This document shows, in pieces, positions 27,604 to 37,947 of a DNA stretch of 64,000 bases. How positions within the stretch are numbered: position 1 is the stretch's first letter; every line of letters begins with the position of its first letter. The notes under the pieces are model-generated. The model made no database searches. It was given only the letters and a program-made list of their open reading frames with translations, and was not told the DNA's origin. Source of the stretch: Sipunculus nudus. Lineage: Eukaryota; Annelida; Sipuncula; Golfingiida; Sipunculidae. The stretch covers positions 498,001 through 562,000 of the forward strand of contig JAPPUL010000076.1 of assembly GCA_026874595.1 (NCBI GenBank), in the 5' to 3' direction. The position numbers and the translations under genes were made by a program.

Positions 27604-27939
27604 TTACTCTACAAAAGAGTATTTTACTAAGGAGCTTTTATAATAATATTGTTTTACATCATCACGTTTAACAACTATTTGAAACTTAGTGATTTCTTGT
27701 AATATGCCTTTTTCTTCAGTGCCATCAGACAATTTTAAAATGATTTCTTTCTCTTTATACTGTTCTAAGATGTTTTCTTCATGTCCTGCCAAGTTCATAA
27801 GACGGCCAACACTTTTTTTAAGGCGTCTTACATCTTCTTTTAGCTCTTCTAAGTCTTTGTTTTGTCCGGAGCTTGTAACACCCCTAGATACTACTGCACC
27901 TTTAGGGCGTATTTGTATCTTTTCACGTTCTTTGTCCAT
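27604..27939 (-). CDS. Hfq-like Sm-fold protein with N-terminal extension
   Basis: 111 aa. The C-terminal ~55 residues read like Hfq: EKEIILKLSDGTEEKGILQE and KFQIVVKRDDVKQYYYKSSL. They match the Sm1 strand pattern with the central glycines and an Sm2-like YYKSS in place of YKHAIS. The first ~55 residues are basic and then a predicted short coiled coil (LEELKEDVRRLKKSV). It may be a divergent Hfq RNA chaperone. Strong GGGGAAG upstream of the ATG. It converges with thiL. Confidence 0.6.
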   Translation of the reverse strand: MDKEREKIQIRPKGAVVSRGVTSSGQNKDLEELKEDVRRLKKSVGRLMNLAGHEENILEQYKEKEIILKLSDGTEEKGILQEITKFQIVVKRDDVKQYYYKSSLVKYSFVE

Positions 27940-28159
27940 ATAATACTTCCCCTTATTATATATTTACATTTATATATTTGTGTCGTTGTTTTTTATCGTT
28001 TGTTTTATTAACTAAGATTAGCCTTTTTATTTATACATCCTTATATCCTCTCGTTTTATAATAAGCTCATTTGATAGTAAATATATTTAGATGTATCTTA
28101 AAATGTTTCTATTTAGTCATTAAAGATACAATAATATCCTTACTTTTTGTGTTCTGGTT
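27940..28159. other. spacer between the Hfq-like gene and the PBP gene
   Basis: 220 bp, very AT-rich. It holds the promoter for the Hfq-like gene and the 3' end of the PBP transcript. No clear hairpin is seen. Confidence 0.4.
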
Positions 28160-30454
28160 TTACTTTTTCTGGTTTTGCTTTCGATTGCTTTTTGACTTGC
28201 CTTCTACTTCTTTCATGAATCGTCCCCATAATGGTGCTGCAACGTTACCTCCATACTGCTTTTTGCCAAGTGTTAAATCCTCATCAAAACCAATCCATAC
28301 AACTGTTGCAAGCTCTTTTGTATATCCTGCAAACCATGCATCCTTTCCATTCTGACTTGTCCCCGTCTTGCCCGCAGCCTCCCCTCTATAACCAACATTA
28401 TCAACTGCACGTCCAGTTCCTTCTTTTATAACCTTAGAAAGCAGTTTTGTCATAATCCTTACATCTCGCCTTTTTATAAGACGTTTCCTTTTAGCTTTTA
28501 CTTTATTTTTGCGATTATCTAGGATTATATTGCCGTACCTATCTTCTATCAATAAAATACTTTGGGGCACTACATTATAACCGCCATTTGCATATACTGA
28601 CATCGCTTTACACATATTATAAGGACTTACATCCGTTGTCCCAAGCGATATTGATATATGTTTACCAAACTTATTTTTTGGTATCCCAAGAAGCGGCGAG
28701 GCAAAATTTATTACTGCGTTGACTCCTATTTGTTTTACAAGTTTTACCGATACTACATTTATTGAATCTTTTAGTGCCTCTTCAAGTGTTATCTCCCCTC
28801 TGAATGTATTATTATAATTCTTTGGCTCCCAATACTCATTTGCATGCTTATCAAATATCTTTAGCGGTGAATCGTTAATTACGCTCTTTGGATTGTAACG
28901 CCTTGTCTTTAATGCTGCACCGTATACAAAGATTTTAAATACTGACCCAGGCTGTCTTTTTGAAAATACTCGATTTACACGGTTTTGGGCGATGAATTTA
29001 CTCCCTCCAACCATAACCTCTATAGCTCCTGTTTGTGGCTCCATCGATATTATAGCCCCTTCAACCCTTAAGTCTTTATTTGCCCTTTCAAGCTCTTTAC
29101 GATTCTCAGCCAAAAGCACATTTAATTGATTTATACCAAAGCCCGTTGTTATAAGACTAAGCTTTTTAAGCTCCCTTATAAAGCCTCGTAGCTTATGAAG
29201 CTTTTTTTTGTGACTCCTGAAATTTAGCCTTCCCTTAGTCATAAGTATGTTTATGAACTGTGCAGTTTTACCATATTCTCGCTTTATCTTTTTATATATC
29301 CTTTTGTTTTCCTTATTAAATATCTTATCTTGTCTTTTTAATTGTTCTTTTAATAACTTTTGGGCTATTTGTTGCTTCCTTAAATCTAAAGTCGTGTATA
29401 CCCTTAAACCCCCTTTGAATATCATGTCCTTAATTATGCTATCTATCTCATCATCTAGTTGCTCTTTTGATAAGTTCTTTGTCGATTTTATGTTATTTGC
29501 TATCTCGTAGTATAATTCCTCTTTGAATAGCCTTTGAAGCTCAAGCCTTATATATTCTGAGAAGTAGGGCGCTTTGTCTATACGGTAATCAAGGGCTTTT
29601 CTTTTCCCTGTTAATATTGTATTGTTCATATTTTGCCATAATGTTTTATAGTCTTTGTAAGCAGTATTTTTAGAGCATAAGCCAAGGTTTATTAGTTTGG
29701 TTATAACGGTTTTATGTTTATTCATTGCTTTTTGCGGATAATTTATTGGTGAGTATTTAGTTGGTGCTGACAGGATTAATACAAGTAAGGCTGATTGGAC
29801 TTTGTTTAGATGCTTGGCGCTAATGCCAAAGAAGAACTTAGACGCTGATTCAACTCCGTATATACCATGTCCAAAATACATTTGGTTTATGTACTTTTCA
29901 AGTATTTCTTTTTTGCTGTACTTCTTTTCAAGCTGGAAAGCACGTCCAAGCTCTTTTATCTTCCTTTCTAAAGTCTTCTCTCGCGTTGTGTAGATTATCT
30001 TTGCCATTTGTTGGGTTATGGTACTGCCGCCCTCTATTATAGAAAGTTCTTTTTTTGCTATACTTACTTTTAGGTTGTTTTTAAGTGCCCTTATTATACT
30101 AAAGGGGTCAATTCCTATGTGGTTATAGTAATTAGCATCTTCTATTGCAAGGAGCACCATAAGAAAATCTTTAGGAAGCTCGTGTAACCTTATTATTTCT
30201 CTTTTATGGGTGAAGAATTCTGTTATCTTTTCTCCATGTGTGTCATATAATGTTGTTGGCAGATTGTAGAAGCTTATGTCGTATAGTCTATCTATCGAGG
30301 CATCATCTTTTTTCATTGCCCTTATTATCTTACCTGATATGTTTCCAAGCAGTATAGAAAATATTAAAAATAGGACAACAAGAGCATATTCAAGGCCTTT
30401 TAAGATTCTCTTGTAAGAGGCTTTGCTGATACGTTCGTTTGTTCTATGTTTCAT
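28160..30454 (-). CDS. class A penicillin-binding protein (PBP1A type)
   Basis: 764 aa, bifunctional peptidoglycan synthase anchored by one helix (~21-40). The GT51 glycosyltransferase has E105 in EDANYYNHIGID, EGGSTITQQMAK and a KYINQMYFGHGIYG loop. The transpeptidase has active-site S504 in GSVFK (K507), SIN in DSINVVSV, and K696-T-G in GKTGTSQNG. About 100 Lys/Arg-rich residues separate the domains. Confidence 0.93.
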   Translation of the reverse strand: MKHRTNERISKASYKRILKGLEYALVVLFLIFSILLGNISGKIIRAMKKDDASIDRLYDISFYNLPTTLYDTHGEKITEFFTHKREIIRLHELPKDFLMVLLAIEDANYYNHIGIDPFSIIRALKNNLKVSIAKKELSIIEGGSTITQQMAKIIYTTREKTLERKIKELGRAFQLEKKYSKKEILEKYINQMYFGHGIYGVESASKFFFGISAKHLNKVQSALLVLILSAPTKYSPINYPQKAMNKHKTVITKLINLGLCSKNTAYKDYKTLWQNMNNTILTGKRKALDYRIDKAPYFSEYIRLELQRLFKEELYYEIANNIKSTKNLSKEQLDDEIDSIIKDMIFKGGLRVYTTLDLRKQQIAQKLLKEQLKRQDKIFNKENKRIYKKIKREYGKTAQFINILMTKGRLNFRSHKKKLHKLRGFIRELKKLSLITTGFGINQLNVLLAENRKELERANKDLRVEGAIISMEPQTGAIEVMVGGSKFIAQNRVNRVFSKRQPGSVFKIFVYGAALKTRRYNPKSVINDSPLKIFDKHANEYWEPKNYNNTFRGEITLEEALKDSINVVSVKLVKQIGVNAVINFASPLLGIPKNKFGKHISISLGTTDVSPYNMCKAMSVYANGGYNVVPQSILLIEDRYGNIILDNRKNKVKAKRKRLIKRRDVRIMTKLLSKVIKEGTGRAVDNVGYRGEAAGKTGTSQNGKDAWFAGYTKELATVVWIGFDEDLTLGKKQYGGNVAAPLWGRFMKEVEGKSKSNRKQNQKK

Positions 30455-30631
30455 GTATTTTGTCTATCTTTTAATAACTTTTATAACAGAGCTAAAGTTG
30501 TTTATAGTTTATTTTTTTATTGGTAAATATTTTTATTCTATGTTTTGTAATTGTTATATTTTATATGCTTTGTTTCTTTTGATTTTTAGAGACGAAGCCC
30601 AATATTTTATTTTGGAGTATTTTATAAACTA

Positions 30632-31180
30632 ATGGACGCTCGAGTTTTAATTCCTTTAGCTGATGGTTTTGAAGATATTGAGGCTTTTACGGTGATTGAT
30701 GTTTTAAGGCGCGCTGGTGTTTCTCTTTTGACTGCAGGTACTGCTTTTGGATATATTAAAAGCAAATGCAATGTTAAGGTTATTCCAGACATCAACTTAG
30801 ATGATGTGTCCAAAGACATGCTTGCTAATATTCAAATGATTGTTTTGCCTGGAGGGCTTGAGGGTGCTAATCATCTTAAAAATGATAAGCGTGTAAGGGA
30901 AATTATTAATGCTTTGCATGAAAAACAAAAGTATATATCAGCAATCTGTGCGGCGCCTACAGTATTATCTGCTATTGGGCTAACTGATGGAAGGAAAGTT
31001 ACCTCTTATCCTTTGTTTAAGGAGCAGTTTAAAAACTACTCCACTGAAAGAGTGATTGTAGATGGAAACCTTATAACGAGTCAGGGGCCGGGGACGGCAA
31101 TGGATTTTGCTTTTGCTGTTTTGGATGTTTTATGTGGTGAGTCTAAAGTTATAGAGATTAAAAAACAAATGCTTGTATAA
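30632..31180 (+). CDS. DJ-1/PfpI (YajL/ThiJ) family protein
   Basis: 182 aa. The nucleophile elbow ISAICAAPT puts the reactive Cys at 106, and E17 in DGFEDIE is the pairing acid, as in DJ-1 and YajL. LPGG and SQGPGTAMDFA are also conserved. Probably a stress-related chaperone, deglycase or glyoxalase-type enzyme; the exact activity is debated for the family. Followed by a tandem duplication. Confidence 0.9.
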   Translation: MDARVLIPLADGFEDIEAFTVIDVLRRAGVSLLTAGTAFGYIKSKCNVKVIPDINLDDVSKDMLANIQMIVLPGGLEGANHLKNDKRVREIINALHEKQKYISAICAAPTVLSAIGLTDGRKVTSYPLFKEQFKNYSTERVIVDGNLITSQGPGTAMDFAFAVLDVLCGESKVIEIKKQMLV

Positions 31181-31190
31181 GTCCTCCCCT

Positions 31191-31490
31191 ATTTTATAAG
31201 CATATCCCTTATCTTAGCAAATATAGTTCTGTCTTGTAAACGCATTCCGTGTGTTTTTTTAAAATCAACCTTTAGCATTTTAAGATTATTTGCTTATCTT
31301 TAACTATGGTGTAGGTTTTGTAGTGTTTTGTAAGTACCTAATTTTATAAGCATATCCCTTATCTTAGCAAATATAGTTCTGTCTTGTAAACGCATTCCGT
31401 GTGTTTTTTTAAAATCAACCTTTAGCATTTTAAGATTATTTGCTTATCTTTAACTATGGTGTAGGTTTTGTAGTGTTTTGTAAGTACCTA
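31191..31490 (+). repeat. perfect tandem duplication of 150 bp
   Basis: 31191-31340 and 31341-31490 are identical by base-by-base reading. They fill most of the 356-bp gap between the DJ-1 gene and sufB. On the minus strand each unit holds a 29-codon frame ending MRLQDRTIFAKIRDMLIK-stop, without a ribosome binding site. TTGTAAACGCAT in the unit recurs at about 33104, between sufB and sufC. Confidence 0.95.
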
Positions 31491-31536
31491 TGTAAGTAAA
31501 AGAACGTACATAAATATATAAATTAGGAAGTGTATT

Positions 31537-32991
31537 ATGGCAGGAAATGATAGTGAAGTTTATGATATTGTAGAAAAGCAAAAAGACTATAAATATGGCT
31601 TTGTCACTGATGTTGAGACTGAGACTTTGCCTCCTGGCTTGAATGAAGATGTAATAAAGGCTATATCGAGAAAACGGGATGAGCCTTCTTTTATGCTTGA
31701 TTTTCGTCTTAAGGCTTATAAGAAGTGGCAGACAATGAAGCTACCAAAGTGGGCATTGGTAAACTATCCTGAGGTAGACTTTCAAGAGATATCTTATTAT
31801 TCAGCACCAAAGAAGAAAGAGAAGTTAGAAAGTCTTGATGAGGTGGACCCTGAGATACTAAAGACTTTTGATAAGCTTGGGATACCGATTGAGGAGCAAA
31901 AGCGTCTTTCTAATGTTGCGGTTGACGCGGTATTTGATAGTGTTAGTGTAGCAACTACATTTAAAGAAAGGCTTGCCAAAGAGGGTGTAATATTTTGTTC
32001 GATGAATGAGGCTATAAAGGATTATCCGGAGTTAATTAAAAAGTACTTGGGATCAGTAGTACCGGTTGGGGACAATTTTTATGCAGCTTTAAATAGTGCG
32101 GTTTTTACAGATGGTTCATTTGTGTATATACCGCCGAATACAAAGTGTCCTATGGAGCTTTCAACTTACTTTAGGATAAATACAGAAGGGTCGGGGCAGT
32201 TTGAAAGGACTTTGATAATATGTGATGAGAAAAGCTATGTATCTTATCTTGAAGGGTGTACAGCGCCTGTATTTGATACAAATCAGTTGCATGCTGCAGT
32301 GGTTGAGCTTGTAGCTTTAAATTCGTCCGAAATAAAGTATAGCACTGTACAAAATTGGTATGCAGGTGATGCAAAGACAGGTAAGGGGGGAATATATAAC
32401 TTTGTGACAAAACGGGCAAAGTGTGAAGGGGTAAATTCAAAGGTTTCATGGACGCAGATTGAAACGGGTTCAGCAATTACATGGAAATATCCAAGTTGCG
32501 TATTGAAGGGAGACAATTCAAAGGGAGAGTTTTACTCGGTAGCTTTAACAGGGGGCTTACAGCAAGCGGATACAGGAACAAAGATGCTACACCTTGGGAA
32601 TAACACAAAGTCTGTAATTATATCGAAAGGGATATCCTCGGACAAGGCAAGCAATGCCTATCGTGGGCTAGTTAGAATATCTAAAAATGCAAAGAACGCG
32701 CGTAACTATACTCAATGTGATAGTATGCTTGTGGGCGATGAATGTAGTGCACATACATTTCCCTACATACAAGGGATAAGTTCAACAAGTCATCTAGAAC
32801 ACGAGGCATCAACTTCTAAAATATCCGAAGAACAGCTTTTGTATTTTCAACAAAGGGGAATATCAAGAGAAGAGGCGATAAGCAGTATAATAAATGGTTT
32901 TTGTAAGGATGTTTTTAATCAGCTACCGATGGAATTTGCAGTTGAAGCGACAAGGTTACTTAGTCTAAAGCTTGAAAACAGTGTAGGTTAA
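31537..32991 (+). CDS. sufB: Fe-S cluster assembly scaffold SufB
   Basis: 484 aa, full length. Landmarks are [38 protein letters not shown] and [20 protein letters not shown]. SufB is the cluster-building subunit of the SufBC2D complex. AGGAAG precedes the ATG. First gene of sufBCDSU. Confidence 0.95.
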   Translation: MAGNDSEVYDIVEKQKDYKYGFVTDVETETLPPGLNEDVIKAISRKRDEPSFMLDFRLKAYKKWQTMKLPKWALVNYPEVDFQEISYYSAPKKKEKLESLDEVDPEILKTFDKLGIPIEEQKRLSNVAVDAVFDSVSVATTFKERLAKEGVIFCSMNEAIKDYPELIKKYLGSVVPVGDNFYAALNSAVFTDGSFVYIPPNTKCPMELSTYFRINTEGSGQFERTLIICDEKSYVSYLEGCTAPVFDTNQLHAAVVELVALNSSEIKYSTVQNWYAGDAKTGKGGIYNFVTKRAKCEGVNSKVSWTQIETGSAITWKYPSCVLKGDNSKGEFYSVALTGGLQQADTGTKMLHLGNNTKSVIISKGISSDKASNAYRGLVRISKNAKNARNYTQCDSMLVGDECSAHTFPYIQGISSTSHLEHEASTSKISEEQLLYFQQRGISREEAISSIINGFCKDVFNQLPMEFAVEATRLLSLKLENSVG

Positions 32992-33215
32992 AGTAACAAA
33001 GAGAGTGGTAAATCATAAATATAGGTTAAAGAAGAAATAAAAGAAGACCAAAATGGCATAATAATGTCATATAAATCATATAAAGAAGTAGATATTACTT
33101 TGTTGTAAACGCATCAAGGCAGTTGATGTACAAAAGTTGATGTACAAATAAAACTAAATGTACAAATAAAAATGAAGTAATATAGTTTAAAGAGTTTAAT
33201 AGAGAGAATAAAAAA
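32992..33215. other. sufB-sufC gap with short repeats
   Basis: An unusually long 224-bp gap within the operon. ATGTACAAA occurs at 33126, 33140 and 33158. The segment also carries a small ATGNCAT dyad. No gene or terminator is seen. Confidence 0.45.
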
Positions 33216-33956
33216 ATGCTTGATATAAAAGGACTTTTTGCAGGATATGAAGGGGAGAAGATATTAGAAGGGATAACGCTTAATGTTAAAGCAGGCGAGA
33301 TACATGCGATAATGGGCCCTAATGGTTCGGGAAAGAGCACCTTATCGAAGGTTATAATAGGGCATCCTGATTATGAAGTAACTAAAGGAAGTATAACTTA
33401 CGATGGGAAAGATTTACTTGATGTTGAAGTTGAGGATAGGGCACTTAAGGGTATATTTCTAGCGTATCAGTATCCTGTTGAGATACCGGGAGTGAACAAC
33501 GCGGAGTTTCTGCGCATGGCATATAATTCACAGTTGAAAAGTCGCGGTAAGGAGGAAGTGGATCCGTTAGATTTTGCAGATATACTTTCTGAGAAGATGG
33601 AATTACTTGGGATGGATGAAAAGTATATGGAAAGGTCAGTAAACGATGGATTTTCAGGAGGGGAGAAGAAAAAGAATGAGATATTGCAGATGGCGCTTTT
33701 AAGCCCTCGTCTTTCTATATTGGATGAGATAGATTCAGGACTTGATATAGATGCTCTTAAAGTGGTATCAAGCGGGATAAACAAAGTTCGTAATAAAGAT
33801 AGTGCAATAGTGGTGATAACGCATTTTCCTAGGATATTAGAATATATAACACCGGATGTGGTACACGTAATGGGAGGCGGCAAGATAGTCAAGTCAGGGG
33901 ATAAAGAGCTTGCGCATGCACTTGAAGATAAGGGGTATGATTTTTTATTAAGGTGA
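33216..33956 (+). CDS. sufC: Suf complex ATPase SufC
   Basis: 246 aa ABC ATPase. The Walker A is GPNGSGKST, the signature SGGEKKKNEI, and the Walker B/D-loop SILDEIDSGLDIDAL. It powers the conformational change in SufBC2D. The upstream ribosome site is weak (GAGAGAA). Confidence 0.95.
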   Translation: MLDIKGLFAGYEGEKILEGITLNVKAGEIHAIMGPNGSGKSTLSKVIIGHPDYEVTKGSITYDGKDLLDVEVEDRALKGIFLAYQYPVEIPGVNNAEFLRMAYNSQLKSRGKEEVDPLDFADILSEKMELLGMDEKYMERSVNDGFSGGEKKKNEILQMALLSPRLSILDEIDSGLDIDALKVVSSGINKVRNKDSAIVVITHFPRILEYITPDVVHVMGGGKIVKSGDKELAHALEDKGYDFLLR

Positions 33957-34034
33957 TAGTTATAATGGCAGAGATGGTATGATGCAGGATGTGATATAGA
34001 GGATGGTAAGTAACAAGTTAAAAAAGGGAAGATG

Positions 34035-35387
34035 ATGAGCATAGAATATATAAAAGATAAATATAAGAAGGTTTATAAGGGTGATGGGGCATTTGCGAGG
34101 TTACGAGAGGATGCATATGTACGTTTTGAGGAGATAGGGATGCCAAAGCGTGGAGCTGAGAAATATACATATTTAAATGTACGGAATATAGACTATAAAG
34201 GCTTTAAGTTGCCAGGACTTGAAAGTAATAAGAATTCATTAGTTGATGGTAAGAAGGTAGCTTTAGAGTCTTATGGCTTTTGTACAGATAATATTTTAGT
34301 ATTTGCGCAGGGAGTATATAGGGAGGATTTATCAAAGATAAGCGAAGAAGGGCTTGAGATAACAAACATAGGGAATGGGCAGATGGGAGAAGCAGGGCTA
34401 GCGGAAGATAGTTTGCGATATCTTAATAAACGGTTAGTATCCGAGGATGAGAGTTTTGCGTTATTAAACGGAATATTCATGAATGATTTATATATAATTA
34501 GGGTTCGTGGTAAAATAAGTAAACCGCTTCAGATACTGCATATAATAGGGGAGGGTGAGGGAAGAGGTGTTGCGTTACAAATGCTATGCCCGAGGCTTCA
34601 ATATATATTTGAAGAGGGAAGCAGCTGCACAATATATTCAAAACATATAGGAAGTCTTTTGGATGGGTTAATAAGTCATGTAGAAGATTTTATTTTAAAG
34701 GAGGGAGCATCAGTCGAACTTAAGGTTTTGCAGAAGAAAGGAGATTATGAAGATTATCGGTTTGTTAAAAGAACTTTTTATCAATCTGGGGGCTCACGCT
34801 GTATATTGACAATGGGGGTTGAGGGGACTAAGCTAGCACGCAATGAGTATGAGGTATATATAGATGGTGAGGGAGCATATTTTGGTTTAAATGGGTTATC
34901 GGTGCTTGAGGGTAGAGAGGAGAGTCATAATTATATAAAGGTATGCCATAGGAGTCCGGGAAGCGAATCTGAGCAGGTATTTAAGAACATAGTAAAGGAT
35001 AGAGGCAAAGCTAGTGTAGACACGACGGTATTGGTAGAGAAGGGAGCACAAAAGACAAATTCAATGCAGTTGGTGCAGAGCTTGATATTATCGGATGAGG
35101 GAGAGAGTGCAAGCAAGCCAAACTTGATGATATATGCAGATGATGTAAAATGTAATCATGGTGCTACGGTGGGTAATTTGGATGATGCTAGTATATTGTA
35201 TTTAAAGACGCGAGGAATAGCGGAGGAGACAGCACGTCGGCTGCTTTTGATAGGCTTTATGCAGACGGTAATAGAGAAGATGGGAGAAGGAGAGAGTCAA
35301 GAGGAGGCATTTGAGTTTTTTTTAGACAAGCTTGAAGGGGGTATAGATTATGATAAAAATGGTTATGGTAAAATAAAAGAGAAATAA
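34035..35387 (+). CDS. sufD: Suf complex subunit SufD
   Basis: 450 aa, paralogue of SufB. The C-terminal KCNHGATVGNLDDASILYLKTR is diagnostic. The two consecutive ATGs at 34032 and 34035 are both possible; GGGAA at 34026 favours 34035. It lies 30 bp before sufS. Confidence 0.93.
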   Translation: MSIEYIKDKYKKVYKGDGAFARLREDAYVRFEEIGMPKRGAEKYTYLNVRNIDYKGFKLPGLESNKNSLVDGKKVALESYGFCTDNILVFAQGVYREDLSKISEEGLEITNIGNGQMGEAGLAEDSLRYLNKRLVSEDESFALLNGIFMNDLYIIRVRGKISKPLQILHIIGEGEGRGVALQMLCPRLQYIFEEGSSCTIYSKHIGSLLDGLISHVEDFILKEGASVELKVLQKKGDYEDYRFVKRTFYQSGGSRCILTMGVEGTKLARNEYEVYIDGEGAYFGLNGLSVLEGREESHNYIKVCHRSPGSESEQVFKNIVKDRGKASVDTTVLVEKGAQKTNSMQLVQSLILSDEGESASKPNLMIYADDVKCNHGATVGNLDDASILYLKTRGIAEETARRLLLIGFMQTVIEKMGEGESQEEAFEFFLDKLEGGIDYDKNGYGKIKEK

Positions 35388-35417
35388 AAGAGTAGATGGA
35401 ACAAACGGAGGGATTAG

Positions 35418-36668
35418 ATGAGAAATGAGAAGATATTAAATAAAGAACTTGATATAGATATGTTGAGGGAAGATTTCCCTATGCTTAGCAAGGAGATAGG
35501 AGGGAAGAGGTTAGTCTACTTAGATAACGCAGCAACAACGCAAAAGCCCAAATATGTAATAGAGCGAGTAAAAGAGTTTGATAAAAATTCTTATGCGACG
35601 GTGCGGCGAGGAGCCTATAAACTTGGCGAGTATGCAACACATTTGTACGAGGAGGCCCGAGGTGAGGTATCGCGGTTTATAGGATCGGGAGACAAGAAAC
35701 AAATAATAATAACATCAGGCTCAACACAGTCTATAAACCTAGTAGCTTATAGTTTTGGCAAGCGTTATGTAAAAGAGGGGGATGAGATAATAATAAGCCA
35801 GATGGAACATCATGCAAATATAATACCGTGGCAAGTTGTGTGTGAGGATAGGGGAGCAAATCTTAAGGTTATTCCGATAAACGATAAAGGAGAGCTGATA
35901 CTTGAAGAGTACGAGAAGCTTTTAAATAGCAAAACGAAGCTGGTATCACTAACGCATGTATCAAATGCACTGGGGACAATAAATCCGGTAAAAAAGATAA
36001 TAGAGAAGGCACATGAGGCTGGTGCAAAAGTTTTATTAGATGGTGCTCAGAGTGTGCCTCACATGAGAGTTAATGTAGCTGAACTTGATGTAGATTTTTA
36101 TGTATTCTCGGGACATAAAATGTATGGACCGAGTGGGGTTGGAATCTTATACGGGAGGAGAGAACTGCTGGAGGATATGCCGCCTTACACAACGGGAGGG
36201 GAGATGGTAAATCGAGTTACACTAGAGAAGACAAGCTATGCAGGGTTGCCGGCTAAGTTCGAAGCGGGGACGCCCCCAATAACGCAATTATTGGGACTTG
36301 GAGAGGCTATAAAGTATTTAGAAAAGCTTGGTTTAGAAAATATATCATCTTATGAGGCTAAACTTTTAAACTACGCAACAAAAGTATTTGAAGAAGAGCT
36401 TAAAGGCAGAGTACGGATAATAGGGAATGCGAAGGAGAAGGCAGGGATATTGTCGTTTGAGCTTTTGGGAGTGCACCCGCATGATGTAATAACGTTTTTG
36501 GATGAAGAGAACATAGCGCTTAGAGGGGGACATCATTGTGCCCAGCCGACGATGCAGCGTTTTGGAGTTCCGGCAACGACTCGAGCGTCCTTTTCGTTTT
36601 ACAATAAATATGATGAAATAGATAAGCTAGTAGATAGTTTGAAGAAGGTATTGGAGGTTTTTGCTTGA
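35418..36668 (+). CDS. sufS: cysteine desulfurase SufS
   Basis: 416 aa, class V aminotransferase fold. The PLP lysine is in VFSGHKMYGPSGVG, the PLP histidine in SQMEHHANIIPW, and the sulfur-accepting Cys in LRGGHHCAQPTMQRF. It supplies persulfide to SufU. GGAGG precedes the ATG. Its TGA overlaps the sufU ATG. Confidence 0.95.
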   Translation: MRNEKILNKELDIDMLREDFPMLSKEIGGKRLVYLDNAATTQKPKYVIERVKEFDKNSYATVRRGAYKLGEYATHLYEEARGEVSRFIGSGDKKQIIITSGSTQSINLVAYSFGKRYVKEGDEIIISQMEHHANIIPWQVVCEDRGANLKVIPINDKGELILEEYEKLLNSKTKLVSLTHVSNALGTINPVKKIIEKAHEAGAKVLLDGAQSVPHMRVNVAELDVDFYVFSGHKMYGPSGVGILYGRRELLEDMPPYTTGGEMVNRVTLEKTSYAGLPAKFEAGTPPITQLLGLGEAIKYLEKLGLENISSYEAKLLNYATKVFEEELKGRVRIIGNAKEKAGILSFELLGVHPHDVITFLDEENIALRGGHHCAQPTMQRFGVPATTRASFSFYNKYDEIDKLVDSLKKVLEVFA

Positions 36669-37126
36669 TGTCGTATCAAAGTGATTTATATAAACAGGTA
36701 ATACTTGATCATAATAAGAATCCTAAAAACAGAAGGCAGATGGGAGAAGCAGAGCGAACGCATTCATGCGAGGGGCACAATCCATTATGCGGAGACAGTA
36801 TAGAATTGTATGTTCGTGTTGGGAGTGATGAAGAGATAGAAGACATATCATTTGAGGGGGATGGGTGTGCGATATCAAAAGCAAGCACGTCGATGCTGAC
36901 GGTGGCAGTTAAGGGTATCAAGGTGGAGGAAGCTCGGGTTATGTTTTATGAGTTTCATAAGATGATACTAGGAGAGTTTGATCCGTATAAGGAAGAAAGT
37001 CATCTTGGACGGTTGAAGATATTTAAGGGAGTAAGTGAATTTCCTTCAAGGACAAAGTGTGCAACATTGCCATGGCACACATTGGTCTGCGCGCTTGAGG
37101 GCAATAAATCAACAACAACGGAATAA
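36668..37126 (+). CDS. sufU: zinc-dependent sulfur relay protein SufU
   Basis: 152 aa. The start is the ATG at 36668 overlapping the sufS stop (TGATG), implying coupled translation. Zn ligands are in NPLCGDS (Cys and Asp), GCAIS and RTKCATLPW. The GD insertion region typical of SufU rather than IscU is present. It replaces SufE as SufS partner. Confidence 0.93.
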   Translation: MSYQSDLYKQVILDHNKNPKNRRQMGEAERTHSCEGHNPLCGDSIELYVRVGSDEEIEDISFEGDGCAISKASTSMLTVAVKGIKVEEARVMFYEFHKMILGEFDPYKEESHLGRLKIFKGVSEFPSRTKCATLPWHTLVCALEGNKSTTTE

Positions 37127-37231
37127 ATTGGTATAATAAAGCATAAAAGATAGCAGATAAATAAAATATATATAAATATGAGAGTATACACTATAGTGTT
37201 TAGTAAGACATGCTCTTAGAGGGGTAAGTTG

Positions 37232-37513
37232 ATGAGAGTGCAAGAAATATACCATAGAGTATTTGTAGAGAATGCGGGAAATATATATATCTTTATGTCG
37301 ATGTGCATAATGTTTTTAGGGAGCGTACTAATCTGCCTAGATTTTCGTTATGTTCCACTATGTATCATTTTGGGGATTATCTTTTTTGGGTATGGAATAA
37401 TTAAGCGTAGTCAAAGATATAGTATGTACAGCCAAGCCCGAGAGGAAGAAGAGCTTACGCGCTATAAGCTGATGTTAAGCGGGGGCTATGATGGTGAGTT
37501 TAAAAGAGATTAG
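37232..37513 (+). CDS. small two-helix membrane protein, 93 aa
   Basis: No family recognised. Two hydrophobic helices span ~18-37 and ~42-60, followed by a charged cytoplasmic tail rich in Glu/Arg. The ATG at 37232 is preceded by GAGGGGTAA; an adjacent TTG at 37229 is less likely. It follows sufU by 105 bp. Confidence 0.6.
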   Translation: MRVQEIYHRVFVENAGNIYIFMSMCIMFLGSVLICLDFRYVPLCIILGIIFFGYGIIKRSQRYSMYSQAREEEELTRYKLMLSGGYDGEFKRD

Positions 37514-37712
37514 AGTATTATACTATATCAAAAGAATAGAAAGGATTAAGGGCTCTAGTAGGAATGGGTTTGGCAAACAGTTTGGTGCTATTGCTTTTCA
37601 TCTCACTAAAAATATTATTAAACTTAAAAAGCTCACCAAGTCATATAAAGAAGTACTTAATAATATTTCAAAAGGTAATAGAGTAAGGGAAAGGAATAGA
37701 AGGGGAGTCTAA
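37488..37712 (+). CDS. small basic hypothetical protein, 74 aa
   Basis: It overlaps the previous gene by 26 bp, with ATG at 37488 after a GGGGG run, or GTG at 37494. The product is strongly basic, ending in a run of Arg residues (GNRVRERNRRGV). No family recognised. It could be a translationally coupled nucleic-acid-binding protein or a chance frame. Confidence 0.4.
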   Translation: MMVSLKEIRVLYYIKRIERIKGSSRNGFGKQFGAIAFHLTKNIIKLKKLTKSYKEVLNNISKGNRVRERNRRGV

Positions 37713-37947
37713 GCAAATGTAGACATGAATTATAACTTAAAAGCTAACTTAATAAAGCTAGCTTTATAATTTAAAGAAGAGATGTTTAAACCCTCACAAA
37801 GTATCGTTATCAAATATATAAAATAGAGTAATTTATATAGATATTCTTAGAGAAGAGAGAGAAGTGAAAAGCTATGCTATTTTTTTTAATTTACTTTAAT
37901 GCTAGTATTAATTAGATTTAATTTAATTTATTTTATAGGAGAAAAAA

